Positions 1 to 6,010 of a stretch of 9,787 nucleotides of DNA are shown one piece after another. The stretch covers positions 1 through 9,787 of the forward strand of contig JAOAPP010000374.1 of assembly GCA_025462985.1 (NCBI GenBank), written 5' to 3'. The notes beneath the pieces were generated by a model, which saw only the letters and a program-made list of their open reading frames with translations, was not told where the DNA came from and did no database searches. Each line of letters starts with the position of its first letter. Position 1 is the first letter of the stretch. Position numbers and translations under genes: made by a program. This stretch comes from Bryobacterales bacterium (GTDB lineage Bacteria > Acidobacteriota > Terriglobia > Bryobacterales > Bryobacteraceae).

Positions 1-2
1 AA

Positions 3-689
3 AACTTTATGACCCACCCTTTCCGAACTTTAGAAGGTGTTTTCGAGGCGCCTATGGACGGACACTTAGGTCCGTTCGGCATCCCCGCAATGAGCCAGCA
101 ATTCTATGAGACCGATACGAATCGCGGCTTCGTTCGCGGGTACACGCTTCTGTTAGAGCGCTCGTTTGGCCCTCTGCACCAGGCATGGGGCAGCTTTTCG
201 AATCATCCTGTTGCTTGGGGAGAGAATCACCACAAGGTCATGCGTCAGCGTTTCCCGCATTTGATCCGGGTAACAGTGATGGGCGAAGACTTGCCTGAAG
301 AGCGTAATCGCGTCGAGATTGACCCTAATCTGAAAGACACGAGCGGCATCGCTGCCCCGCGTGTGGTTTACAGCTATAGCGAGAACAGTTTGAAGATGCT
401 GGAGCATGGCGGGAAAATGGCGCGTCAGAGTCTCGAGGCAGCTGGCGCAGTCGAAATTCTAGACAGCGGTCCCGTAACTCCCGCCTATCACTTGATGGGA
501 ACGGCGCGCATGGGCGCAAATCCGCGGAGGTCTGTCGTGAATGCATCGCACAGGGCGCACGATGTTCCCAATCTTTATGTAGTCGACGGAAGTTCGTTCG
601 CAACCTCAGCGGCCGTGAATCCGACCTCGACGATTGGTGCGCTTTCGTTGCGAGCTGCTGAAAAGATCTGGGAAGAGCGGAAGGGTTAG
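3..689 (+). CDS. GMC-family FAD-dependent oxidoreductase, C-terminal part (5' end outside window)
   Basis: The reading frame is open to the left edge (codons N-F precede the first in-window Met at 9), so this is the C-terminal part of a longer gene; the family is usually about 500-570 residues. Numbering from that Met, the GMC C-terminal domain is clear: YHLMGTARMG at about 160-169, with the His expected to act as catalytic base, then NLYVVDGSSF at 188-197 and AAVNPTSTIGAL at 201-212. The Asn of that last motif takes the place of the second active-site residue (His or Asn in the family). GMC enzymes oxidise alcohols or sugars using bound FAD; the variant ending in NPTSTIGAL is common in sugar or polyol dehydrogenases of Gram-negative bacteria, but the substrate cannot be read from this fragment. 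The FAD-binding N-terminus is not visible. It converges on the CoA-transferase gene with a 10-nt gap. Confidence 0.9.
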   Translation, partial: NFMTHPFRTLEGVFEAPMDGHLGPFGIPAMSQQFYETDTNRGFVRGYTLLLERSFGPLHQAWGSFSNHPVAWGENHHKVMRQRFPHLIRVTVMGEDLPEERNRVEIDPNLKDTSGIAAPRVVYSYSENSLKMLEHGGKMARQSLEAAGAVEILDSGPVTPAYHLMGTARMGANPRRSVVNASHRAHDVPNLYVVDGSSFATSAAVNPTSTIGALSLRAAEKIWEERKG

Positions 690-699
690 TCCGCCCGGC

Positions 700-2229
700 T
701 TATTCGAATACACCCACCGGCATCTGGCCAACAGCCGAAATGAGAGGCCGAAACTCCATGAAGGGCAGCAAGTCGCGATCGATCTCGATGCCCGGAGCGA
801 CTTCGATCAGTTCGAGTCCTTCGGACGCTAGACGGAACACTGCTCGTTCGGTGATGTAAAGCACGTCTTGGCCACGCTTCCTTGCGAAATCTGCCGAAAA
901 CGTGATGCGTTCGACATCATTGACGAATTTGTGAATCTTGCCTTGCTGAACGACGGTAAGCCGACCATGGGACCACGACACCTTGGAGCCTTGTGCATCG
1001 AAGGTTCCACAAAAAACCACCTTCTTGGCATTCTGAGCGATCTCCATGAAGCCGCCAGGGCCGATCAGATTTCCCGCGAGATGGGACACGTTCACATTTC
1101 CGAAGCGATCGGCCTCTCCCATTCCGAGAAAGGTGATGTCGATTCCACCACCGCTGTAGTAATCGAACTGTTCGATAGAGGGAACAATTACTTCCGGATT
1201 GCTGGCGGCACCGAAAAGTCTGTCGTCGAGCATGCGCCCGTTATGGACGCCCTGCTCCACGCTCATCCAGAGGTCCTCGGACTTGCCCTGTTCGGCAATC
1301 ACGCCGAAGATACCCCCCGGAATGCCAAAGCCGAAATTCAGAGACGCGCCGTTGCGCAGTTCGAGCGCGGCACGCCGTGCGATGATACGCCGCTCCAATT
1401 TGTCGGGCACTGCAATGGTTGTCTGCGCAAGGTGAGCTCGGCGCGCGCCACAGATGCTGGGATCGTAGCCGAGTCCATAGAACTGTTGCTGAGCGGGATC
1501 CTCAACGACGGCATTGACAAATATTCCGGGTACTCGCACGAAGCGCGGATGTAAAGTTCCGGCTTCTACAATTTGCCGTACCTGAGCGAGAACGCGGCCG
1601 CCGCTGTTGTGCGCTGCCAAAGCGATGGTGTGAATGTCCATGTCGATTGGCTCCTCTTCAGGACTGATGTTGCCGCGAGTGTCGGCGTAAGTGCCACGGA
1701 TGATCGCGACGTCGACTTTAAAGGGCTTGTAGCGAAGAATCTCGCGCCCATCAACATGCATTACTTCCACCAGTTCTTCACGGCTGCGACGATTACAGCG
1801 TCCGCCGCCGTAACGAGGATCGACAAAGGTTCCCAGACCCGAATGGGTAAACAAGCCGGGCCGGCCCGCACCGATTTCGCGCAACAACTGTTGGATCACA
1901 CCCCCCGGGAAACAATAAGCTTCGATCTTGTCTTCGCGAATGAGTTGCTGGATCTTCGCAGACCAGGTGAAATGCGCCGCGATAACCTTACGCAGCATGC
2001 CCTCGTAAGCAAAGCGATTTGTTCCGAGCGCATCCCGATCACCCAAGCCAAGTGAGTGGACCAGCGTCAAGTCGCATGGATGTCCTGTCTCAAGGAAGCG
2101 TTGCTCTAGTGCTGCAAAAATGGCTTCCGCCGAAACCATTCCAGCGCCGTTCCCGCTGATGGCAACAGTGTCGCCGTCTTTGACTAAATCCGCCGCGCCT
2201 CGGGCGTCAATAAATTCCGTCGTGCTCAT
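700..2229 (-). CDS. Acyl-CoA:acetate/3-ketoacid CoA-transferase (two-domain, class I)
   Basis: The 509-residue product has the length of single-chain class I CoA-transferases (propionate CoA-transferase/YdiF type), where the alpha and beta halves are fused. The N-terminal half (about 1-270) contains GDTVAISG at 19-26 and the glycine-rich THSGLGTFVDPRYGGG at 128-143. The C-terminal half (about 275-509) contains FGFGIPGG at 299-306 and SVEQGVHNG at 323-331; E325 is the expected nucleophile that forms the glutamyl-CoA thioester. These enzymes move CoA between an acyl-CoA and a free carboxylate in the cytoplasm; the substrate is not predictable here. The ATG lies 7 nt after the enoyl-CoA hydratase stop, and a GGTGA overlapping that stop serves as a plausible ribosome binding site 7 nt upstream, so the two genes are probably co-transcribed and translationally coupled. 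No frameshift or missing key residue is seen. Confidence 0.93.
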   Translation of the reverse strand: MSTTEFIDARGAADLVKDGDTVAISGNGAGMVSAEAIFAALEQRFLETGHPCDLTLVHSLGLGDRDALGTNRFAYEGMLRKVIAAHFTWSAKIQQLIREDKIEAYCFPGGVIQQLLREIGAGRPGLFTHSGLGTFVDPRYGGGRCNRRSREELVEVMHVDGREILRYKPFKVDVAIIRGTYADTRGNISPEEEPIDMDIHTIALAAHNSGGRVLAQVRQIVEAGTLHPRFVRVPGIFVNAVVEDPAQQQFYGLGYDPSICGARRAHLAQTTIAVPDKLERRIIARRAALELRNGASLNFGFGIPGGIFGVIAEQGKSEDLWMSVEQGVHNGRMLDDRLFGAASNPEVIVPSIEQFDYYSGGGIDITFLGMGEADRFGNVNVSHLAGNLIGPGGFMEIAQNAKKVVFCGTFDAQGSKVSWSHGRLTVVQQGKIHKFVNDVERITFSADFARKRGQDVLYITERAVFRLASEGLELIEVAPGIEIDRDLLPFMEFRPLISAVGQMPVGVFE

Positions 2230-2236
2230 GCTGGTT

Positions 2237-3019
2237 TCACCGGTTTAGAAAAACAGGCTTGCGCTTTTCCCGGAATGCGCGCAATCCTTCCGCGCAATCC
2301 TCGGTGGAGAGCGCCTGAGCGGCAGCGCTGGCATGGTGTTGACGAAGATCTGCATGCATGCTGGCAAGGATGCCTTTGGTTAATGCCATCGCTCCGGGCG
2401 CATTGGCGCATACCCTTTCCAGCCAGCCATTCAATTGCCTTTCCAGATCGTCCGCATCTTCAGCCAATGCTGTAATCAAGCCCCAATCAAGCGCTTGTGC
2501 GCCGGTGATTGGCGCGCCTAGCAACGTCAGGTGCCGGGCGCGTGCCACTCCTATGTTTTCGGCCAGGCGGCGAATCCCCATCCATCCTGAAATCATGCCC
2601 AGAGTTACTTCGGGTGAACCGAACTTGGCTGACTTAACGGCGATACGAAGATCCGCTGCCAAGGCGAGTTCGAGCCCACCACCGAGCGCGTGACCTGAAA
2701 CGGCAGCTATCACGGGCTGGGGCAGCGCGGCCAGGCGTTCAAATACTCGGATGCCGTATAGGATCCAATCACGACCCATGTTATTCGGAGAGAGAGAACC
2801 CCAGGCGTCGATGTCACCACCTGTACAGAAAAAGCGCCCCCGAGCGCGGATCACGACGGTTCTCAACTCTCTATCGGATTCAATTTCAGACACGACGGAG
2901 TCCAGGCGTTCAAGCATGGGCATCGTGAGCGCATTTCCCTTTTCAGGGCGATTCAGGATGATCTCGCCGTAAATGGCAGCTCCCTGTTCTTTTCGTGAAA
3001 ACACGATTTCAGATTCCAT
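2237..3019 (-). CDS. Enoyl-CoA hydratase/isomerase (crotonase family)
   Basis: A 260-residue crotonase-fold protein of normal family length. Visible signatures are RGRFFCTGGDI at 60-70 and GHALGGGLELALAADLRIA at 109-127, which form the oxyanion hole, and the two acids used by hydratases, E117 (GGGLEL) and E137 (SPEVTLG). The C-terminal STEDCAEGLRAFREKRKPVF is also typical. It probably hydrates a 2-enoyl-CoA, or isomerises one, in the cytoplasm; the exact acyl chain is unknown. An in-frame ATG exists at 3037, but the ATG at 3019 is preceded by a strong GGAGGAGG with 5-nt spacing, so 3019 is preferred. It is the first intact gene after the truncated dehydrogenase (stop at 3047) and precedes the CoA-transferase by 7 nt, suggesting a two-gene acyl-CoA operon that was once part of a longer one. 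Confidence 0.93.
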   Translation of the reverse strand: MESEIVFSRKEQGAAIYGEIILNRPEKGNALTMPMLERLDSVVSEIESDRELRTVVIRARGRFFCTGGDIDAWGSLSPNNMGRDWILYGIRVFERLAALPQPVIAAVSGHALGGGLELALAADLRIAVKSAKFGSPEVTLGMISGWMGIRRLAENIGVARARHLTLLGAPITGAQALDWGLITALAEDADDLERQLNGWLERVCANAPGAMALTKGILASMHADLRQHHASAAAQALSTEDCAEGLRAFREKRKPVFLNR

Positions 3020-3024
3020 GCGCG

Positions 3025-3032
3025 CCTCCTCC
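3025..3032 (-). promoter_or_regulatory. Strong Shine-Dalgarno (GGAGGAGG) setting the enoyl-CoA hydratase start
   Basis: On the minus strand GGAGGAGG sits 5 nt before the ATG at 3019. It lies inside the six extra codons that would be read if translation began at the ATG at 3037, which has only a weak AGGCAAG upstream. It therefore decides the start in favour of 3019. Confidence 0.8.
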
Positions 3033-3046
3033 AGCATTGTTCTTGC

Positions 3047-3316
3047 CTAAAATCGCGGAATCGTAAGACCGCCGTCAAACCTCACAGCCTGACCGACGGT
3101 ATAAGTCAGATCACCTTCGGCCATGGAGCGGACCGTCGCCGCAACGTCCGCGGGAGAACCCCATAGTTGAGCGGGCACACTGTCCGCAATCAGTGCATCG
3201 TACTTGTCTTTCACTGCGCGAGTCATGTCCGTATCTATAATTCCCGGCCGAACTTCGTAAACTCCGATGCCTTCGGCCGCCAGCCTCACTCCAAACAGCC
3301 GCGGTCCAGAGAGCAT
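3047..3316 (-). pseudogene. Short-chain dehydrogenase/reductase, C-terminal remnant
   Basis: The frame encodes 89 residues whose last ~82 match the C-terminal third of FabG-like short-chain dehydrogenases: RLAAEGIGVYEVRPGIIDTDM (the post-catalytic segment, with the family's RPGxxxTDM motif), a mobile helix region, and TVGQAVRFDGGLTIPRF at the end. Intact members are about 250-260 residues. The Rossmann TGxxxGxG nucleotide-binding motif and the catalytic Tyr-x-x-x-Lys are absent, so it cannot be an active oxidoreductase. The apparent start ATG at 3316 lies inside the DUF993 remnant in another frame, and homology begins only a few codons later (about RLFGVRLAAEG). This is best explained by a deletion that fused the 3' end of this gene to the middle of the DUF993 gene. 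The stop is 27 nt upstream of the enoyl-CoA hydratase ATG, consistent with a former operon. Confidence 0.8.
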
Positions 3317-3831
3317 ACGGCTTTTGCAGCGAATTCGGCCAACGGATCGAAAACGCCGAGCAGCGCGTGGCTATGACCTTGTTCATCACCCGCGATCAGC
3401 TCGTCGTAATGAAAATCGTCGCCCGTGTACATGCGTACTCCTTTGGGCAGGCGCCGCCGCATTGCTATTTCATACTGTGGATCGAGCACAGAAAGTTTGA
3501 TCCCGTCAATCTTCGATTGATGCTCGTAGATCATGGAGAGACAAACTTCCATTGCCTGCGCAAAATCTTGCGAGCCCCAATAACCCGTCAGGGATGGATC
3601 GAAGGCTTCTCCAAGCCAATGCAATATCGCAGGGCGGGATGTCTGCCGCAAAAGTTTTCCATAGATCGCGCGGTAATCATCGGGCCCGCGTGCGCAAGCA
3701 GCCAAAGCCCGGCTCGCCATCAATATGACTTGGCCACCTTGCCCTTCTATGAACTCACACTGCTCCTCGTACGCCGATTGCACCCCTTCGAGTGTTGACC
3801 TTCGGTCCACATGGGGAAGCTTCATTTGCAC
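3286..3831 (-). pseudogene. DUF993 (dihydrodipicolinate synthase-like) gene, truncated at both ends
   Basis: The 181-residue frame (GTG at 3831) matches the central part of DUF993 proteins, annotated as dihydrodipicolinate synthase-like TIM-barrel enzymes of roughly 380-400 residues (recall of the family, no search run). Recognisable blocks are AYEEQCEFIEGQGG, ILMASRALAACARGPDDY, ILHWLGEAFDP, the segment with DGIKLS at 109-114 (K112 could correspond to the Schiff-base lysine, by analogy only), MRRRLPKGVRMYTGDDF and ELIAGDEQGHSHALLGVFD. About 100 N-terminal residues are missing, with an in-frame TGA just upstream near 3850. The C-terminal ~90-100 residues are replaced by the out-of-frame dehydrogenase remnant, giving a stop at 3286. 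Both losses make an active enzyme very unlikely. The biological role of the family is not established; linkage with dehydrogenases hints at carbohydrate or sugar-acid catabolism (inference). Confidence 0.75.
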
Positions 3832-3851
3832 GTCGCACGCTCCAGGAGATC

Positions 3852-3880
3852 ATAGAACGAGGCGTAAAGCCCCGTTCTAT
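3852..3880. repeat. Inverted repeat / hairpin, 12-bp stem with one mismatch
   Basis: ATAGAACGAGGC and GCCCCGTTCTAT form a 12-bp stem (one A-C mismatch on the + strand) around the loop GTAAA. It begins 10 nt downstream of the minus-strand stop of the DUF1479 remnant, where a transcription terminator would sit, but no T-run follows on either strand. Its left arm also carries GGCGTAA (3861-3867), which can pair instead with TTACGCC (3891-3897) over the DUF1479 stop codon, so two folds compete. It could be a terminator without a U tract, a REP-like palindrome or a remnant end of a mobile element. Confidence 0.45.
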
Positions 3881-3890
3881 CGAACAATGC

Positions 3891-4190
3891 TTACGCCGTG
3901 GCTTTAGCGGGTTCTTGACGTGTTGTCCGTTCGACCGGAGCCTTGAGTGGAGGGAGGCCCATCTGACTGCGGCCAAGCGGGGTGAGATCAGCCTCTGTGG
4001 CACGGCCATTAAAGTCTACTTCGAAGTTATCGGGCGCGAAATCGGGTGGCGTTTTGCCTGACAGGAACGCTGGCACCTGTTTGGCCATGTACGAGGTATT
4101 CTTCTCGCAACCGACGGTTGCGGGAATGTACATGACATTGCTATAACCATCGCCCTTGTGATCGTTCTCTACGGCATGAACTACATAGCG
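3891..4190 (-). pseudogene. DUF1479 protein, C-terminal remnant
   Basis: Ninety-nine in-frame codons, with no proper start, match the end of DUF1479 (E. coli YbiU-type) proteins: HAVENDHKGDGYSNVMYIP, then a segment with CEKN and a glutamine/phenylalanine-rich helix, GKTPPDFAPDNFEVDF, and RATEADLTPLGRSQMGLPPL (from family recall). The family is about 400 or more residues and belongs to the cupin-like/2-oxoglutarate oxygenase fold; its substrate is not known to me. The His of HAVE may be one of the metal ligands. The frame runs into TGA at 4191-4193 and recognisable homology disappears exactly there, so three quarters of the gene has been removed, presumably with arrival or rearrangement of the adjacent insertion sequence. 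It has the same orientation as the DUF993 and dehydrogenase remnants downstream, so all may descend from one operon. Confidence 0.65.
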
Positions 4191-4418
4191 TCAGATCTCG
4201 AAATGTTCAACTGTCGTTGGGAAATCGAAACAGAGAAGGGAAGAGCCCCGTGACAGATTAGGCGGTCTCTTAGTCAAGCCGCTTCTGGGGCGCGAGCTGC
4301 CGCAAGTCGAATCCGCGGTTCTGCCAAATGCCGCTACATGTCAGTTCCACGTGTCGGGCGAGTTGATCCAAAAGGGCAAATCCGACAAACCATGCGATCC
4401 GTCTGATACCCGTACTCT
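4191..4418. other. Unassigned spacer between DUF1479 remnant and transposase remnant
   Basis: About 230 bp with no supportable gene. It probably includes the terminal part of the insertion sequence, but I could not find matching terminal inverted repeats or a target-site duplication. A short + strand frame near 4186-4252 reads DLEMFNCRWEIET, which resembles the RWxIE motif of IS4-type transposases; the match is too short to call. Confidence 0.3.
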
Positions 4419-5408
4419 TCAGGCAACCCGGCGCTCGTAACGGTGGTGGAGACCACCAACCCGCCTCTGAGGGTTGCACAACGCGCGGTTTGGGACAATC
4501 CTTCCGCAGCCCTAAATGCGTGCGTGTCCGATGGTAGTAGGCGCAATAGGCCCTGAGGTGAAGCTTCAAGCTGCGTTCGTTGAACACGATCATGTGATCC
4601 AAGCACTCCCGTCGAATGCTGCCAATGAGGCGCTCAATATACGCACGCTGCCAGGGCGAACGCGGAGCCAACAAAACTTGCTTGATTCCCATCACCTTTA
4701 GCTGATCTACAAACTCCTGGCCGAAGATGCGATCGCGATCACGCAACAAAAATCGCGGTGCCCTCTCCCACGGAAAGGCTTCCCGAAGCTGGTGAGCCGT
4801 CCACTCGGCTGTGGGATGCGCTGTCACCGCGAAGTGAACGATGCGCCGACGCTCGTGCGCCAGCATCAGGAACACGTACAACATCTGAAACCGGATGGTC
4901 GGCACGGTGAAGAAGTCGAGGGACACGAGGCTCTGGAGACGGTTTTCCAGGAAGGTTCGCCAGGTCTGAGGGTGGTTTTCGGCTGCGCACCAGATACTTA
5001 CTGACGCTGGTTTCGCCAATGTCGATACCAAGCTTCAGGAGTTCCCCGTGAGTGCGCGGTGCGCCCCACCCGTATTTCTCGCGGCTCATGCGGGCGGATC
5101 AGTTCGCGAAGCTCCGGTGACACGGCGGGGCGTCCGGGCTTGCCTCGCTGGATTTTCCAGGTCCAGAACATTCGAAATGCCTTGCGATGCCAGGCAATGA
5201 CGGTGTCGGGCTTCACGATCACCAGGGCAGAGCGCCACTCGGTCCACACCCGAGAAAGTCCAATCCACAACAGGCGATCCGAGTTGTTCAATAGCAGACG
5301 TTTCTTTGCCGAGCGCTGAAATACTCCAAGCTGATGACGAAGCGCGACGTTTTCCAGCTGCAAAGCGGCGCGGCTTTTCGGCAGGGATGACAGCGAGGCG
5401 AGCGTGAT
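4419..5408 (-). pseudogene. DDE (rve/integrase-core) transposase, broken by three frame lesions
   Basis: Reading across three frames restores a single transposase of about 320-330 residues. Piece A (to about 5090) gives SRAALQLENVALRHQLGVFQ, then ALVIVKPDTVIAWHRKAF. Piece B (5089 to about 4969) gives MSREKYGWGAPRTHGELLKL and SVSKYLVRSRKPPS. Piece C (about 4968-4461) gives QTWRTFLEN, LVSLDFFTVPTIRFQ, RFLLRDRDRIFGQEF, SPWQRAYIERLIGSIRREC and YYHRTRTHLGL; the Asp, Asp and Glu of the DDE triad remain. A further shift restores the ending GGLHHRYERRVA and a TGA at 4419-4421. The first lesion looks like an extra C in CGCCCGC (5090-5096), the second is near 4969, and the third is a small deletion near 4461. 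No standard ATG is visible; the frame opens after TAG at 5412-5414, and TTG at 5363 is the first alternative start. It belongs to the integrase-core group near IS3/IS481. It is inactive unless these are sequencing errors. Confidence 0.85.
4419..5408. mobile_element. Insertion-sequence remnant (boundaries approximate)
   Basis: This marks the mobile element carrying the broken transposase. The limits given are those of recognisable transposase coding sequence only; true ends may reach about 4190 on one side and up to about 5449 (the tRNA 3' end) on the other. I compared both flanks by eye and found no convincing terminal inverted repeats or direct target duplication, consistent with an old, eroded copy. 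Confidence 0.6.
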
Positions 5409-5449
5409 GGGCTAGATTGAAAGGAGGAGGGTAAGTCCCCTTTTGTGTT

Positions 5450-5534
5450 TGGTGCGGAGAGGGGGACTTGAACCCCCACGGTGTTACCCGCTAGCACCTC
5501 AAGCTAGTGCGTCTGCCAATTCCGCCATCTCCGC
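5450..5534 (-). tRNA. tRNA-Leu (anticodon GAG)
   Basis: The minus strand folds as a type II tRNA with a variable arm. Acceptor GCGGAGA (5534-5528) pairs with TCTCCGC (5460-5454); the D arm contains AATTGGCAGACGC; anticodon stem CTAGC pairs with GCTAG around the loop TTGAGGT, giving anticodon GAG (reads CUC/CUU leucine codons); the T arm is GGGGG-TTCAAGT-CCCCC. Discriminator A and CCA are encoded (5453-5450). The 5' end is 10 nt after the secG stop, so the tRNA is probably processed from a secG transcript. The same secG-tRNA-Leu(GAG) order occurs in E. coli (secG-leuU). No strong terminator is seen before the IS remnant. Confidence 0.97.
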
Positions 5535-5544
5535 GATCAAAAAA

Positions 5545-5907
5545 CTACTTCGTTGTGCCGTTTTGAGGAGCAGGCTTGGTGGTGTTGCCCGGCTTCGTAT
5601 TCTTCTGAACTCTGGGCGCCTGCGTGCGAATCACGCTCCCGCTGCTCGCCGCGCCCTGTCGATTAGCCAACACCGCAAGGGTCAAAGCCGTAATCATGAA
5701 CAAGGAAGCTGCGATTGTCGTCGCCTTGGAAAGAACAGTCGCCGTCCCGCGCGGTCCGAAAACCGTCTGCGAGCCCATGCCGCCAAACGCTCCCGCTAGA
5801 TCAGCAGCCTTCCCGCTCTGCAACAGAACAACGATAATCAGAAAAAAACAAATGACGACGTGTAGCGTCGTTACCAGGTACACCATTGCCAGGACTAAGT
5901 ATAGCAT
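5545..5907 (-). CDS. secG: Preprotein translocase subunit SecG
   Basis: From the ATG at 5907 the product is 120 residues. It shows the SecG plan: a first membrane helix (about 8-30), the conserved cytoplasmic loop LLQSGKAADLAGAFGGMGSQTVFG (28-51), a second membrane helix (about 62-82), and a polar, lysine- and proline-rich tail (TQAPRVQKNTKPGNTTKPAP). SecG associates with SecYE in the inner membrane and assists SecA-driven export. The start is uncertain: GTG at 5925, ATG at 5907 and ATG at 5886 are all in frame and none has a clear Shine-Dalgarno; family N-termini would also suit MVYLVTTLHVV (5886). tRNA-Leu follows 10 nt downstream, and pdxH is divergent across a gap of about 100 bp. Confidence 0.93.
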   Translation of the reverse strand: MLYLVLAMVYLVTTLHVVICFFLIIVVLLQSGKAADLAGAFGGMGSQTVFGPRGTATVLSKATTIAASLFMITALTLAVLANRQGAASSGSVIRTQAPRVQKNTKPGNTTKPAPQNGTTK

Positions 5908-6010
5908 CGGGCGCGTCTGACACACTCCATGTGTTAGACCTCTCCGGAATTTGCGCCCGGAAGGGCCCCGGCCTGCGAAAACTGCCGGATCGGTGCCAAA
6001 CTGGAGAAAA
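5908..6010. promoter_or_regulatory. Divergent intergenic region between secG and pdxH
   Basis: These ~103 bp must contain, or lie close to, the promoters of secG (minus) and pdxH (plus), because the two genes diverge here. I could not identify convincing -35/-10 pairs in either direction. The only local symmetry is GGGCCC inside a GC-rich run and a short ACAC/GTGT pair around 5921-5935; neither is enough to call an operator. Confidence 0.35.
6003..6006 (+). promoter_or_regulatory. Ribosome binding site of pdxH (GGAG)
   Basis: GGAG lies 4 nt before ATG at 6011 and decides that start over the upstream in-frame start at 5951, which would add 20 residues unlike the family. Confidence 0.7.

Noticed and set aside
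677..694. GCGGA/TCCGC hairpin between the convergent GMC and CoA-transferase genes
   Set aside because: A 5-bp stem with an 8-nt loop and no T-run on either strand is too weak to call a terminator.
868..1554. 228-codon + strand open frame
   Set aside because: It is fully antisense to the well-supported CoA-transferase and has no recognisable domain or ribosome binding site; codon structure mirrors the minus-strand gene.
3792..4061. + strand frame of 89 codons opposite the DUF993 and DUF1479 remnants
   Set aside because: It has no recognisable family; the minus strand explains the sequence by homology on both sides of the hairpin.
4186..4252. + strand peptide DLEMFNCRWEIET resembling an IS4-type transposase motif
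   Set aside because: Only about 13 residues are suggestive, with no flanking support; it overlaps the DUF1479 remnant boundary and could be chance.
5427..5445. AGGG/CCCT stem with TTTT on the + strand just after the tRNA 3' end
   Set aside because: The stem is only about 4 bp, and the T-run is on the wrong side for a minus-strand transcript leaving the tRNA.
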